NCBI GenBank assembly: GCA_019671005.1
Contig: CM033745.1
Coordinates: 1,907,146 to 1,971,145, forward strand
DNA from: Hibiscus mutabilis
Taxonomy: Eukaryota; Streptophyta; Magnoliopsida; Malvales; Malvaceae
Direction: 5' to 3'
Length of the DNA stretch: 64,000 nucleotides
Below are positions 23,080 through 35,394 of this stretch, piece after piece. The translations under genes and the position numbers were made by a program. The stretch's first letter is position 1, and the number at the start of each line of letters is the position of its first letter. The notes under the pieces were generated by a model. That model was given only the letters and a program-made list of their open reading frames with translations. It did no database searches and was not told the origin of the DNA.

Positions 23080-24890
23080 ATATAATCTTAGCATTTAAAC
23101 TAAGTTTCGAGATTCAATTTGGTATTTAAAATTTTTGGCCTAATCAAATACCTAAAAATTGGTTCAAAAAAGCCGAATTTAGGCATCAGGTTAAACCGAG
23201 TTGTCAAGTTTAGATACCTGAAAATTGAATATTGAAACAAAATTATGTACCAAAATATTTTTTTTGAAATCAATATGTACCAAAAAATATATTTATCCAT
23301 TAATAAAAACAACATTTCGAGAAGTAGGATATTTTAGTCCAGTTATGTTGCTTCTGTGTGGCCTGTTGTAGGTCTCCGATTCTCCGAAACCAATGGTGTC
23401 GGTTTATTCAATTCTTTTTCGTAGTGTTTTTGAGCACGTCTGAGCTATGATAATAACAAGTTTTGAGTCCATATCCACTAGGAATGACGAAGCTTGAGTC
23501 CTTTTAAGAGGATGGGTTCTTTTTATTTGCTCCTTTTGTTTGAGCCCATATCCACTGAAGAAGCAAAGTAAGCCTCCAAAACACATAAATCCCCTCCTGT
23601 TTCGTGTTATTAGACTTTTAAAAATTCACCAGTCCCTTTAGTTCAGCCTTCCTGCTGCTTACCGACTGGTTTTAAAACTATAAATTAATTAAATTTGATG
23701 CCTACTTTGATGTTTGCTCTGCTATTTTGTTTACATTAATTAAACAAAAGAACCAGCACTTTCACTTGCATGCGCTTCTATTTCTTTACAAAGCAGCGCC
23801 AGGGTAATTCGTATCTTCTTAATATGGAGCTAATGAAGCTGAAAACAAGAAATATGATCAAATTACGATGATGCGTAAAATTTGAGGGTTAAATTTTGTC
23901 ATGCTAATTTTATTAACTGTCACATCAGCTGTGTTAAATTTTTAAAAGAAAAAGGATCAACTTGTTATTTTTTTTTAATTTAAGTAATCGCTTTATAACT
24001 TTTCATAACCGGAGACTCAACAAAAAAACGCTCTATAGTGAGAGACTATTTACGTATTTTATCCTTTAATTGTTCTGACGATTATAATCACATAATTACT
24101 TAATAATAATCAATACTTATATTTTATATTAGTAATGCATATCAGTCCAAGGTATTCATCCTAGAGTTTGAAATAAATAATAATAATAAAAGTAAACAGG
24201 CAGTTAATCCATATGTCATTTTAGGAATAAAAAAGATTGATGAAATCATTATTAGAATATTTAAAAATTCAAACAGTTTGTTCAAAAAAAAAATTCAAAC
24301 AGTTCTGCTGATGTATATGGGAGATAAGATTATAATATTGTGATTAAGTTAACCTTCTTTTAAACACTGCAGCTAGCTAAACTTAATGGGTATTAATATA
24401 CCCTCAAAAAAACTTATTGGGTATTATATACAACAAAATCATGCCATGCAAGGCACGGTTTACTTACTCCTGTCGTATTCTATGTATAAAATTGAAGCAA
24501 ATAAAAACCTGGCACGATATGCTTGCTAGTTTTAAAATTACATCAACTCATGGTTTAAATAGAGAATAAAATATAATCCAAACTCTAGCAACTATTTAAT
24601 ACAAAATTGGTGGAATAAAAAAAGCCTTTAAAATCGCTAGATGAGATTAATATTCTTTGCATGGATTCTTTGCTACAACTACAAGACAGGGAAAAAAAAT
24701 CCTTTTCTATGATTATAGATGGAGTATATAATAAATTTCCTGGAAAGTGCAGTACTGTATTTTAAATAAGGTTAAATTTAATGTTTTGTGTGTTATATTA
24801 CTATAAAGCTTTTCTGACATCAGAAGCTGAATGCATTATTTTTAATGCAATGAGAGCAAAGAGAGAATCCTGATTCATGATCTACATTTC
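23080..24890. other. Intergenic DNA, no gene seen
   Basis: AT-rich sequence between the LTR element and the purine-permease pair. The part at 23090-23310 repeats the words TACCAAAA and TTTAGATACC and looks like an old MITE-like repeat, with similar wording at about 48.3-48.7 kb. The remainder shows no coding signal. Confidence 0.45.
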
Positions 24891-24893
24891 CTC

Positions 24894-24900
24894 TATAAAT
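24894..24900 (+). promoter_or_regulatory. Probable TATA box of first purine permease gene
   Basis: TATAAAT lies about 100 bases before the ATG at 25000. The second gene has the same motif about 63 bases before its own ATG, so both copies kept promoter-like sequence although their coding parts are damaged. Confidence 0.5.
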
Positions 24901-24999
24901 AAACTGGGAAAATGCATTTGCTTTCACTCAGAATCTTACAGTACTCCCTTTGGCTCCTTGGGTTTGAATTTGATCTTTCCTGGAACTCCCGTTTAGTCA

Positions 25000-26246
25000 A
25001 TGGCTGAAGCTCAACAAATACAACTTCACGTCATGGGTAAGTGTTCACATGCTTTGAAACATCATCTAAGAATTGTCGACTTAAACTTTTGTCAAATTCT
25101 AGCTCCTTGTACAGATAGAACTGAATAGTTATTATCACTTCGATACATGGATATTTGGTAGACCCTGAAGCTAAAGGAGCGAGTTCAAGCACGGCACCTG
25201 TGAGCCCACGACCAGATTACCGACCTACATGATGAGGTGGTTCCGGATAGCCCTTTACGCGATTTTTGTCTTGGGCGGCCAAACAGCAACAGTGATGTTT
25301 CAAGATTGTACTTTGAGAAAGGTGGAACAAGCAAATGGGTCTCAACGCTGGTTCAATCTGTGGGTTTCCCTATAATCCTTCCCTATTACTTCATCTCACA
25401 ACGCAAAGCAATTTCATTTACTGCTGCTCTCAACACGAAACCATCAACGTTGCTGCTCCGTGTTTTCGCCTTTGTATACCTCGGACTGCTCGCGGCGGGA
25501 AACGGGTATCTGTACTCAGTTGCTTTCGAATACCTCCCTGTGTCGACAGTGGCACTGATCTCAGCTTCCCAATTGGCCTTCAACGCTTTCTTCTCTTATT
25601 TCCTCAATTCCCAGAAATTCACTCCTTTGATCATAAATTCCCTGTTTCTTCTCACCATTTCCTCCGTTCTCCTGGTGGCAAAAACAGCTCCGAAAGGCCT
25701 GCTGGAGAGTCTAACAGGAGGTATGTACTTGGGTTCATATGCGCCATTTTTGGAACTGCAACGTACGGGTTAAACGTTGCTTCCCAACAGCTGACCTTTC
25801 GTAAGGTTCTAAAGAGTGAATCATTTAAAGTTGTGTTGGATCTTGTAATCTTCCAATCACTCGTTGCAACCATTGCTACATTGGTGGGGCTCTTCGCATC
25901 AGGAGAATGGGAACTCTTAAAGACTGAAATGGATGTATATTTACTGGGGAGAACATCGTATGTGATGACTCTCGTTGGGACAGCCGTATCTTGGCCGGCT
26001 TTCGTTTTCGGTGGAGTGGCGCTGGTGTTTGAGTTATCAGCATTGTTTTCCAATGTCATAGGACTGTTCGGATTGCCATTTAGTCCGATCGCAGCCATGC
26101 TCGTTTACCATGATAAAATGAGCAGTATAAAGGGAATATCAATGGCGCTGGCTATCGGGAGCTTCATTTGCTATGCCTATCAGCAGTACCTTGACGACCG
26201 TGATTTGAAGGCTGAAACTAGGGATGTAAAAAGTTGGGTCAATTAA
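25000..26246 (+). pseudogene. Purine permease (PUP) gene copy 1, frameshifted
   Basis: Exon 1 (25000-25036) encodes MAEAQQIQLHVM. Exon 2 starts at 25162 in frame but meets TGA at 25230. The protein resumes in the next frame (MRWFRIALYAIFVLGGQTAT), shifts again near 25292 to RLYFEKGGTSKW, and again near 25725 to YVLGFICAIFGTATYGLN, ending in YQQYLDDRDLKAETRDVKSW. Each shift is in the same direction, as one missing base would give. With the shifts ignored, the product has normal PUP length and order: about ten membrane segments, LPVSTVALISASQLAFNAFF, FRKVLKSESFKVVLD, and FHDK-like YHDKMSSIKGISM. Family members import adenine, cytokinins or related bases at the plasma or vacuolar membrane. Either a decayed tandem copy or a working gene with consensus errors. 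Confidence 0.85.
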
Positions 26247-26269
26247 CAGATCGTGTTCAAAACAAGTTA

Positions 26270-26570
26270 GGTAAAATCGGATCTCGAGTCGATTCAGTCA
26301 GGTAATATCGGTTATCTGCCAGGCCATTCTCAGGTTCGGATTCGTTTCAATCGGGTGCATGTCAGGTTTCGGGTCTACAGTAACAATTTCAATTCAGGTT
26401 CGGGTCGTTCTGGGTCAGATGCAGGTCGAGTTTGGTTACTACAGTAACAGGTCCAACTCGGGTTCGGGTCAACAACAGTCGGTTTCAAATCGATTTCGGG
26501 TCATTACATCCTCAGGTCAAACCAAATTCTGATTCGAGCAGGTTTCAATCGAATTTTCAGGTCGGGTCAA
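26270..26570 (+). repeat. Degenerate CAGGTTCGGGTC-type short repeat
   Basis: The words TCGGGTC, AGGTTCGGGT and CAGGTCG recur many times with irregular spacing in 300 bp. GC content is higher than in the flanks and no reading frame is conserved. This is a degenerate low-order tandem repeat lying directly downstream of the first permease copy. Confidence 0.7.
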
Positions 26571-26778
26571 CTTTTTACATCCCTAAAGCGAATCACTCTT
26601 GTCCAATATTTTTGAACATCCCTATTCGATGATGATGGCATAAAAGAAAAAAAAAGTGAAATGGTAAAGTGGTCTCCTAAATTAGCAAGTAGAAACTCAA
26701 CTCCGTGGCCTACCATAATAGCCAACCAGGGTATTGCAATCCAATCAACGTATTTGCACATGTGCTATTAATCTTATC

Positions 26779-26785
26779 TATAAAT
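26779..26785 (+). promoter_or_regulatory. Probable TATA box of second purine permease gene
   Basis: TATAAAT about 63 bases upstream of the ATG at 26848, in a context resembling the promoter of copy 1. Confidence 0.45.
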
Positions 26786-26847
26786 GAGTGGCAAAAGAGG
26801 ATTTGCAATTGCACCACCTTCCTCTCCTTTTAGCATTCCGTTCAGGC

Positions 26848-28263
26848 ATGGCAGAGGTTCAACACGTACAACTCCACATCATGAGTAAGTGCTAACAGTT
26901 TACATCCTTCTTAGAAACTTTACTCAACAATTCCTATTCAAAACTAGCTTGTTATTTAAGTGCAGAATCTAAAGCAGCATAATCAGATAGTCAGCGAAAC
27001 ATCGGATTTCCGACCTCCTCGCCGGAGCAACATAATCAGGTGGCTGCGGATAGCCCTATGCGTAATCATTGGCTTCGCAAGCTCAGCAGCGGCTTCGCTG
27101 CTTACAAGACTTTACTATGAGAAAGGTGGAACAAGCAAATGGGTGGGAGCACTTGTTCAAGTCGTAGGTTTCCCCATTCTTCTTCCGTACTTCTTTATTT
27201 CACGCCTCAAAGTTATCAAACCCAGCGGTACTACCACTACCACTGCTACCGTCGAAACACCACCACCATCTTTGCTGTCTCTGGTTTGCGTCTATACATA
27301 CCTCGGACTACTCATTGCTGGAAACGCGTATCTGTTTTCAGTTGGTTTTGAGTACCTTCCTCTATCTACTTTGTCCCTGATTTCAGCATCTCAGTTGGCC
27401 TCCAACGCTTTCTTCTCTTATTTCCTCAATTCCCGAAGTTAACACCTTTCATCATCAATTCTCTGTTCCTTCTCACCCTTTCCTCAATTACCCTGGCAGC
27501 AAATAGTAACTCCGAAAAGCCTCCTGCAGTCTCCGACTGAAAGTATGTACTTGGGATCATATGCTCCCTTATAGCAACTGCAATGAGTGGCTTGTCTCTT
27601 GCTTCCCAACAGATGGTGTTCCGGAAGGTTCTAAAGAGACAGACGGTTAAAGTTGTAATGGATGTTGCAATCTACCAATCACTTGTCGCCTCCATTGTTA
27701 TGTCCATAGGGTTCTTGGCCTCGGGAGAGTGGAAAGGTTTAAAGAGTGAAATGGAGGGGTATGCACTGGGGAAATCTTCCTATGTCAACACTCTGGTTTG
27801 GACTGCTGTTAGTTGGCAGGTTTCCATATTTTGTGGCGTAGCATTGGTTTTTGAATTGTCTGCTTTGTTGGCCAACGTCATAGGTGCCGTGGGAATGCCG
27901 ATTGCTCCGGTAACAGCCATGATTGTTTTCCATGATAAGATGAATGGTTTAAAGGGAATATCGATGGCGTTGGCTCTTTGGGGCTTCCTTTCTTACGCGT
28001 ATCAGCAGTACCTGGACGAGCGAAAGTGGACGGTGAAACTAAAGAACAGAGTGTTGTTTCACTGTCTAAGACAGAAGCTTGACCTTGTCTCCTGTTTCTG
28101 GATTGGGAGGTCGTCGATTAGCCAGACAAGTTTAGTGAAGTTTACGTGCTTTATGCATTTTATTTTTATGGTTACTTTCTATATCAACAAAATTAAGGTC
28201 GATGTCCATATTTGTATGATCTTGTTTTTGCATTATGAAAAAGGAGATGTTATCCTCAACTAA
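26848..28263 (+). pseudogene. Purine permease (PUP) gene copy 2, broken
   Basis: Exon 1 (26848-26884) encodes MAEVQHVQLHIM and has the same donor position as copy 1. Exon 2 begins about 26966, but the frame set by exon 1 hits a stop within five codons. The long frame nearby gives RWLRIALCVIIGFASSAAAS, RLYYEKGGTSKWVGALV and FEYLPLSTLSLISASQLA. It stops at NSRS where a base appears missing from the RKLTPFIINS stretch (about 27437). An in-frame TGA follows near 27538, just before KYVLG. The rest (FRKVLKRQTVKVVMD, FHDKMNGLKGISMALALWGF, YAYQQYLDERK) is intact. The final frame then runs about 75 codons beyond the usual C-terminus, so a further shift there is likely. Clearly a tandem duplicate of copy 1. 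Confidence 0.85.
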
Positions 28264-28631
28264 TGTATTGCAACAAAACATAATAAAACATGCGTTTTTG
28301 CTAAGCCTATAAATATATTGAATCTTCTAACAAATTCGAATTGCACCAATAGTAATAATTAATAAAACACAGAAAGGAAGAGCAGAATTTGTTTGGTTTA
28401 GTTTTTTTTCTTGAAACCTAAATAGTTTTGCCCGATAACTCGGTTTACCGATAGTGCATGAGACCCACGCACTGACCATATATCAAATATTATCCCTTCT
28501 ACAAAAGCAGTAGTAAGATTATCAAATTCACAAATTTTCTCAGAGTTATTGGGGGAAGCATGCATTTATCATGCCCATTGATCAACCAAGTACATCTGAA
28601 GATGATGTTGCAGAACAAAAAATATAATTTT
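28264..28631. other. Short intergenic gap
   Basis: AT-rich, no coding signal. It separates the second permease copy from a transporter gene fragment on the same strand. Confidence 0.4.
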
Positions 28632-29010
28632 ATGTCACTGCTCTTGAATTTGGTTAACGCATTCCATACATGATCAACACCAACAGCAGATGACTACTCC
28701 CTTTTCCTTGGAGCTGTAGCCAATGTTGGCGGTGTTGTGATTGGTTCAACGGCTGTTGCACAAGTAGTGTTCTCTTCAGTTTATTTTAGTGCATGGTCAA
28801 ACATTTCATACTTGAGGTCACTTGTGTTTAGCCGCATTGTGCTTCTCATTGGGAACAAATCATACGAAAGCGAGCATCTGCAGGTTTTGTCAGTGCTAGT
28901 GCTAGTGCCCTTCAATGGCCTGCGGTCCAACTCTAGCTTTTGCTTATATCAAACTGATTTCAAGTTTTTCAAGCTCGCGCTTAATAAAGACATACACTTC
29001 TTGTGGTTGT
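28632..29010 (+). pseudogene. SPX-MFS vacuolar phosphate transporter (VPT/PHT5) gene fragment
   Basis: The fragment reads, with stops and shifts, LLLNLVNAFHT, then TADDYSLFLGAVANVGGVVI, GSTAVAQVVFSSVYFSAWSN and SLVFSRIVLLIGN. After a gap of about 40-45 residues it continues as RKRASAGFVSASA, MACGPTLAFA and QTDFKFFKLALNKD. In intact SPX-MFS proteins these words occur in this order in the first membrane segments of the MFS part, which carries phosphate into the vacuole. The SPX domain and most of the MFS domain are missing, and I see no introns inside the fragment. It could be a processed or fragmentary copy. The family match is from remembered family sequence and is strong at SSVYFSAWSN. Confidence 0.7.
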
Positions 29011-31015
29011 AGATTTACTTTAGAGAGACCCCAACAAATCCTTAATTGACAGCCACTTTGAAGTCTGTTATTTATAGCCTAATATCAAGAAGCGAAACAA
29101 GTTTAATGGATCAAAATTGAAACATCCGTTTAATCATGTTGCAATTGAAAGTGTTCTTCAAGTCAAACGTATTCAATGGTGTCTAAACCTCTTTATCGGT
29201 CTCAGTTGGCAATCGTTACACAACTCTTACGAATATCAAATTCTTCTTGTTTTGTAATTTATCAACAGTACATGACATCAATGGGTTGGTAGTACTTTGC
29301 TATAATTATATAAAAGAGGAAAGCGTTGAAAAGATTAGATGGAAAAGAAAAGCCAACTTGGAATTGAACAACTCCGTTATATAACTGATTGAAACGGGTG
29401 GGTTGAAACTTGAAATGCATCTTTAGTGGCGTAAGTGGATATCAATACACTAGAACAAGTGGCCATTCGCCTGAGCTTTTAGTTTTTCTTACAAGGGATG
29501 AAGTGGACAGACCGTTTGGTGGCCAAGTAGTATTATGTGGAAAAGTAGTTCCGCCTTTGGGAAACATAATGTGTGCTGTGTTTTTATCAAAACAAAGTTG
29601 TCATTGGCGCTACATTAAGACTTGTGCAAAAGTAAAAACCATAAGCGGTGCAAATTGGAAGAAGAGGGTTTTGGAGCACTACAAATGAGGGAAGAATTTG
29701 TGCATTCAACTGGCCTGACTTTGACTTTGACTATATAACAATTAATTATCTATATAATATATTTAACTTGGGAATACATATTAGTATTACTAGGAAGAGG
29801 TATCGGAAGTCCGTAGGCATGCCATTATTAAATATCGCCCCCACTTCATTTAGTAATTATAGATTCGATTAGTCACTTATTTGGGGTTTGATCTTTGATA
29901 ACAATCGGGCTAGAAGAAGAAAAAAAACATTGAAGCACGAGACAATTGGGCTTAATAAATTTTACGGGACAAAGCTTTTAGAAATCATTATTTTGGTCAA
30001 ATGGAAGTCCATGTTTTCCATGTTAAAAGGATTGAGTTCAAGTCGTTTAATGGTGTGCGGTAATGTGTTGCGTTAGTGGTGTGTAATGGTCCGTTCTAAA
30101 ATTTCTACATGGATAATTTAATTTGTCTTTGAACTTGGTGATGGATCTGGGGTGATTGTCTCTGTCGGAAAGTATGTGACACCAAATCATATGGATGTCA
30201 ATGGCGATGGAAACTTGAAACTTCCCAGGTAGTTATAACTTCTTTCCTGGTTCAACCGGAGGGGAATTAATTCCGTAACTTGAGCTCTGTCATGCATGGA
30301 ATCCAAAAACTATGTTCCTCATTTGAATCCTTTTTTTTTTTTTTAAATCTATCTTTACTAGCCCCAGCTGCTCAAAACTCCAAATGTAAACCTAAAGGCA
30401 GCCTTAGATTTCCTAACACTAACAATGAATTGAAACTGGCCAATATTTTATATATGATTACAACTGCTGTATATGCAGCTTGGAGTGATGTTGCACAGCT
30501 TCTGTCGAGATGCAATTCACTTCGACAGGGCTAGAAACATGTTTGTCCATGTCTTTTCTTGTTTCTTTTTTCAACATTTCCCCTCTTCACGGTCAGATAT
30601 TTACTAGACATATGGTATAGAATCCTGCAGCTAAATGGAGTTATGATCTGGATTTGCTTGCCCAGTAGGTGCACTTGACGGATTCGAGATGAAAATGGAG
30701 ACTTAAGACTTAAGAGCTGATTTGCTTGCATGGCCTTTGACATTTATCCAATGATAAGTGAAAGTGGGATTACAGTAAATATTTGCTGGATTCAGAGTTT
30801 TAGCGGCAGAAGTAAAAGGGACTGCCAAGACGGATTTCCCATGAGGCGGCAGAGGCAATTACAGTAACGAGGAGTAAACTTATTTCTTACGGTAAGTTCG
30901 GGTAATGCATGTTTTTATAATTAAAGAAGGCCAAAGCCCATTACATTAACAGGCCATTATTCGTAAGTGTGGTGGGGATCTCTTATAAAATCTGGGACGG
31001 TTTGTTTCAAATATA
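29011..31015. other. Intergenic DNA, no supported gene
   Basis: Several open frames of 60-90 codons occur (for example at 29410-29688), but none shows a domain, plausible splice partners or conserved motif. The T-rich run near 30330 and short duplicated words suggest repeat-derived DNA. Confidence 0.4.
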
Positions 31016-31385
31016 GGTAAAGTACACAAATGGTCATTAAATTATTTCTAAAAATATAAAATAGTTATCAAATTTTTAAAAGTTACACAATGGACATTAA
31101 ATTTTAGTTTTTATTATAAAATGGTCATCGAGCCGTTAACTGTTGTTAATTTAGTGATATGATAGTTACATAAATTTGAATAATAGAACATTTTGTAATA
31201 AAAAGATTAAATGTGTAAATATTAAGGATTACATATGTTATTATAAAAATTCTCGCAACTGTCACGTCTCATACTTAACTACAATTAATGGTCCAGTGAT
31301 CATTTTATAATAAAAACTAATTTTTAATGCTCATTATGTAATTTTTGAAAATTTAATAACTATTTTGTATTTTTAACAAATATTG
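31016..31385. repeat. Truncated MITE-like foldback, GGTAAAGTACAC family
   Basis: Begins AGGTAAAGTACACAAATGGT, a close relative of the Mutator-like element end at 40356. The left arm (ATAAAATGGTCATCGAGCC, ACATTAAATTTTAGTTTTT, ATAGTTATCAAATTTTTAAA) recurs in inverse form in the right half (GTGATCATTTTATAATAAAA, AATAACTATTTTGTATTTTT). The outermost right end is missing, so it is a truncated copy. Confidence 0.6.
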
Positions 31386-32090
31386 TTAGAGAGCCATCTA
31401 TTGAGCTAGTAGTTTTGACAAGACAATGAGCAGCCATATTCACTTCATCTTCATCACGAACTTGATTAAATTCCATCACCTAGGCCTTTCCACTATTCGT
31501 AAGTTTGGCTAATGTATGCTTTTTTCACATACAAACAAATGATTTTTTATGTTGATAAAGAGGATATATTTTGTTATTTGTATACTCTTATCCCTTTGCT
31601 TTTTCTTTCTTTCTTTATTTACCTTTACATTTTATGGACGGGAAAAAAGATGACATGGCAAGATCTGAAACCTAATGTTTGAGGAGTCAATAAAAAGCTT
31701 CATTTAGGATGTTGGCATCCCTTTGCTGTATCAAAAATCATAATATAATTCTCCTTTTCCAGCCTTTAACCTTTTTTGATTCAGTCCCAGAAACAGTAGA
31801 AAAGAGATAGAAGAAAAGCCACCCCACCACATCAGTTCCTATTAATTAAACAAATATATGTATATAATACATGATTTAAGAAGCAGTAGATTTGGGCACC
31901 TTCCTTTGCTTGCTAATTCCAACATCCCGATGCCTCCTTTATCAAGTTTTCTTATATTCTCCTTTCTCTGTTTCCATCTCTCTTCGATCCAAGGAAGCTT
32001 TGATTCTTCATGTCCCCATTCTATCTTATTTATTTTTATGTAAGGATGATTACTAGACCCTTCTTTGCAATACTTCCATTGGCCCGTTTT
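31386..32090. other. Upstream region of the X8/GPI gene
   Basis: No gene seen. T-rich frames such as the 61-codon one at 31858 lack domains and probably belong to the promoter or 5' flanking DNA of the gene that starts at 32169. Confidence 0.4.
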
Positions 32091-32092
32091 AT

Positions 32093-32102
32093 TATATAAA
32101 TA
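32093..32102 (+). promoter_or_regulatory. Probable TATA box of the X8/GPI gene
   Basis: TATATAAATA lies 67 bases upstream of the ATG, a fitting distance for a short 5' UTR. Confidence 0.55.
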
Positions 32103-32168
32103 CCCACATTATTGTTCTTACTAAACAAGATTTTCATTACCTGCTACTATTCAAGCACATTCAAGACC

Positions 32169-33428
32169 ATGGGTTTTAGACTTGTTCCGTTTCTCACAAT
32201 ATTTCTCTTGCATCTTTTCCTATGTTCAGGTGATTGCTGTGTTTTTTATATCCATGTCTGTAAAATGTTTTGTTTCTTCATCTGTTGTCATGTTCATATA
32301 TTTCTATGGGAAATCTTTTTAGGATTTTCTGATAACAAGCTTCATGTCATTGGTACTAGAGAAGATGTTTTATAGAGTGAAACAATTGTCATCTAAATGA
32401 GTGAATGTTTCTCGGGAAAATTTCTGTCAAACCAATTCTTAGCTTGTTTTTTTTAATCTCTTCAGGTTCAAGTCTTTCCAGGAAACCTCATCTCCAAGAA
32501 ATCAATCAGAGAAAACAAAGCAACCGAGAATACCGGATGCTGCTCGACCCTTCAATACCGACTACACTACTAGATAATGTTCCCATTGTCAATCCTACAA
32601 CTCCAGGCACAACTCCAAACCCGACATCCCCATCTACAGAGCCGATCACCAACCCGACATCCCCGTCGACCACCCCGATCACAACTCCAACAATCCAAAC
32701 CCCAACTCCTGGGACATCATCAGGAGGTTCCTGGTGTATTGCAAACCAAGGTGCTTCATCAACTGCTCTACAGGTAGCTCTAGACTATGCTTGCGGATAT
32801 GGCGGTGCGGACTGCTCGGCTATTCAACCTGGTGGAAGTTGTTATGAACCCAACACTATTCAGGATCATGCGTCTTATGCTTTCAATGATTACTACCAAA
32901 AACACCCTGCTCCAACGAGCTGTGTTTTTGGAGGCACTGCTCAGCTTTCAAATACAGACCCAAGTATGGTATTGTAGGAGAACAAAAATGAAGTTGTTTC
33001 TAAACTACAGTTTAATTACAATCTTTCAATTAAAATTTGCCTTTGTATATTGATCCAGGTAAAGGGAACTGTCACTTTGCAGCATCCTCGCCAACAAGGT
33101 AAATATCTTACAACCACCATGGAACCGGCTCTCATATCAGTTTAATCTTCAAGACGGACACTACATGTGTGCTTATATATATTTTTTAACATGTAAACAC
33201 AGTGTTACTCCGCCAGCCAGCATAACACCACCGGCCACCCTACCGCCACCTGATACCACGACCTTAGCCCCGCCCTTTACGATGAGCCCACCTTTTACCG
33301 GACCGGGCGGGGACACGGTGTATGGTTCAGCAGAACCAACAGGACTCCCGAGCTCTGCCAGCTCCGTGTCATTCAGCCACTTGTTGATTTTAGCCACAAT
33401 GTCACTTGTTGCTGCAAACAAACTCTAG
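32169..33428 (+). CDS. X8-domain GPI-anchored protein (plasmodesmata callose-binding-like)
   Basis: Four exons, 32169-32229, 32466-32963, 33059-33098 and 33203-33428, give 274 residues with every GT-AG junction in frame. Residues 1-20 form a hydrophobic signal peptide (FLTIFLLHLFLCS). A Thr/Pro-rich linker follows (residues 61-105, with a near-repeated NPTSPST unit). The X8 (CBM43) domain runs from W110 to about 193, with six cysteines at 111, 130, 137, 146, 173 and 191, the family's disulfide set. A Pro/Thr-rich tail then leads to a hydrophobic C-terminus (LLILATMSLVAA), the hallmark of a GPI anchor. X8 domains bind beta-1,3-glucan (callose). PDCB proteins of this kind sit at plasmodesmata, and others in the sieve or cell wall. 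No glycosidase domain is present. The exact subfamily is uncertain. Confidence 0.92.
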
Positions 33429-35280
33429 ACATAAAGGAAGCAACTATCAGTTACTTTTTCCATGACCCGACTGCGATTTCTTTGGCTCGCCTTGCCAACA
33501 GAGTTTCGGAAACTTTCAGCAAGCTTGGGAATCAACAATGAGAGCCAATGTTCACACTTTTAAGATCTAAATATTTATATACTTCTGGATATAAAAGCTG
33601 GTTAAAAAAACCAAGGAAGAGCTTAGAATCTTTAAGATGTTGTAGTAATAGATAAGTTAAGAATATGATAGCTGCTTTTGCAGAATGATTGTTAGCTGCA
33701 GAATCAAGTTGTTAGAGATGCCCTGTTGGGCTCTGGCTCTAGGGATTAATGCTTTCTCAGTAATGGAAATCGTCTCAGACTTAGCTAGTCCATTATGCTA
33801 GATTTAATGTATAGTTTTTACTTATTATTTTTCAGCAGCTAGCTTTTAAATATTTTTCTCAACCAAAATTCATACAGAACATTCTCATTTCATTTCAATG
33901 CCAATATGTCAAGGGCGTTACTATTTATACGAATATATCATATTTTAAGAGTTTTTCATATTTTAGCGGATAACATTTATATATTTAAATATATGCTGGA
34001 TATATAAAGTAAAAAAATGATGGGAATAAATTTTATATTACTTGTTCTTTCTTTCCCCTCTTAACAAAATTTATGGCGCATTATTTTTTAAGAAGAAACT
34101 TCAGGTTCGAATTTAAAAAATAATATTGTTGAGAGAAAGTCATATATACCAACATATATTATAAAATGGACATATATTTTACCAAAAAATTAAAATTTAA
34201 GTTATGTTTGAAAATTTAAGCTGTCCAAATAATTTTTTTTAATGTAATTACTTATAATTATATTATATAGTGTATAACATGTTTGGAAATCTATTAAATA
34301 TTAATGGACTCCGTTGAATTGAGCCAATTACTCATAGAGGGATGGAGGATACAAAGATTATGGCCTAACTAATCATAACAACTTTTTTTTCTTAAAAAAA
34401 ATTATTTTATTTATAAAAAATAGTAAATCTCGTTAATTGTGTATATTTTGTCAATAAAATTTCGATGTAATTACTATAATGGTCTAATGATATTTTTTCT
34501 CTCAAATATCTCATAATAAATTATTTTAGTCTAACTTTTTTTCATATTTTTTAGCTCTCAAAATTTTATTTTCTTGTCGAATTGAACCATATGACAAAAA
34601 GTAATAGTCTATTAAGCTTACCTCAATTATTTTCTTTTTTTCTTTTTATTTGTTTTACATTTTAATGAATTTATAAATTTTATTAATTTAAATATATTTA
34701 TATTTATTTACTTTTCTAATGTTTTATATTTTAATTTTTTTAAAAAAATTTAAACAAAAGAAAAAAATAGTTGACTTCAACATTAACAAAAAGATAAAAT
34801 AATTGGTATCAACTTAATATGTCTGATGTTAGTTAATTCAATTTGACAAAATATAAAAGTTCAAGAACCGAAAAAAATTAAAGATTAAAATGACATATTT
34901 TTTAAATTGGAGTGTCAAAAAATGTAACTAAACTTAATATAATCACCTTTCTTACAATTATAGTGTCAAAATTTTTAAAAATAGTATAAATAGCTTTCTA
35001 AAATAATATTAAATTTATTTTAAATATTTTTATATAAAATTTCTATATATATATTTTTAAAAAAATTGAATATCAACTATATACCTCAATTTATATACCG
35101 GCTACCCCAGTGAGTGTAGTTTGTAGCAAAATTTTGCTGTTGGATTTGCAAGAAATAAAACTCGCTGATCCCAATTTGTCCACACAAAAAAACTCGCTAA
35201 TCCCAATCTTACATTTTGTTCCCGATAAAAAAGGGAAATCAAAACAAATTGAACCAATTATAGATTGGATCCCAAAGCCT
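33429..35280. other. 3' flank and AT-rich intergenic DNA
   Basis: The first part is probably 3' UTR of the X8/GPI gene. The rest (33900-35090) is extremely AT-rich, with no coding signal and no sharp repeat boundary. Confidence 0.4.
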
Positions 35281-35283
35281 TCA

Positions 35284-35394
35284 TGGGCCAACCATGGAAA
35301 AAGGTAACCTGATGACCCAGTTGAGGAATTAAACGATAGCTCAAAGCCCAAAATACACAAACCCTAAGAGCTATCACTCTAAACACATATATAA
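35284..35394 (+). promoter_or_regulatory. Site II, telo-box and TATA elements of the eL32 promoter
   Basis: A site II word TGGGCC (35284-35289) and an inverse site II word AGCCCA (35345-35350) precede a telo-box AAACCCTAA (35359-35367). TATATAA follows at about 35388-35394. Site II plus telo-box is the known promoter combination of plant ribosomal-protein and cell-cycle genes, bound by TCP and Pur-alpha/telobox factors. It supports co-regulation of this gene with the rest of the ribosome. Confidence 0.75.

Noticed and set aside
25652..26098. 148-codon minus-strand frame over permease copy 1
   Set aside because: Antisense of the conserved PUP coding sequence; no independent motif.
29410..29688. 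92-codon frame with varied composition
   Set aside because: No domain recognised, no splice sites placing it in a gene, and no related sequence in the window.
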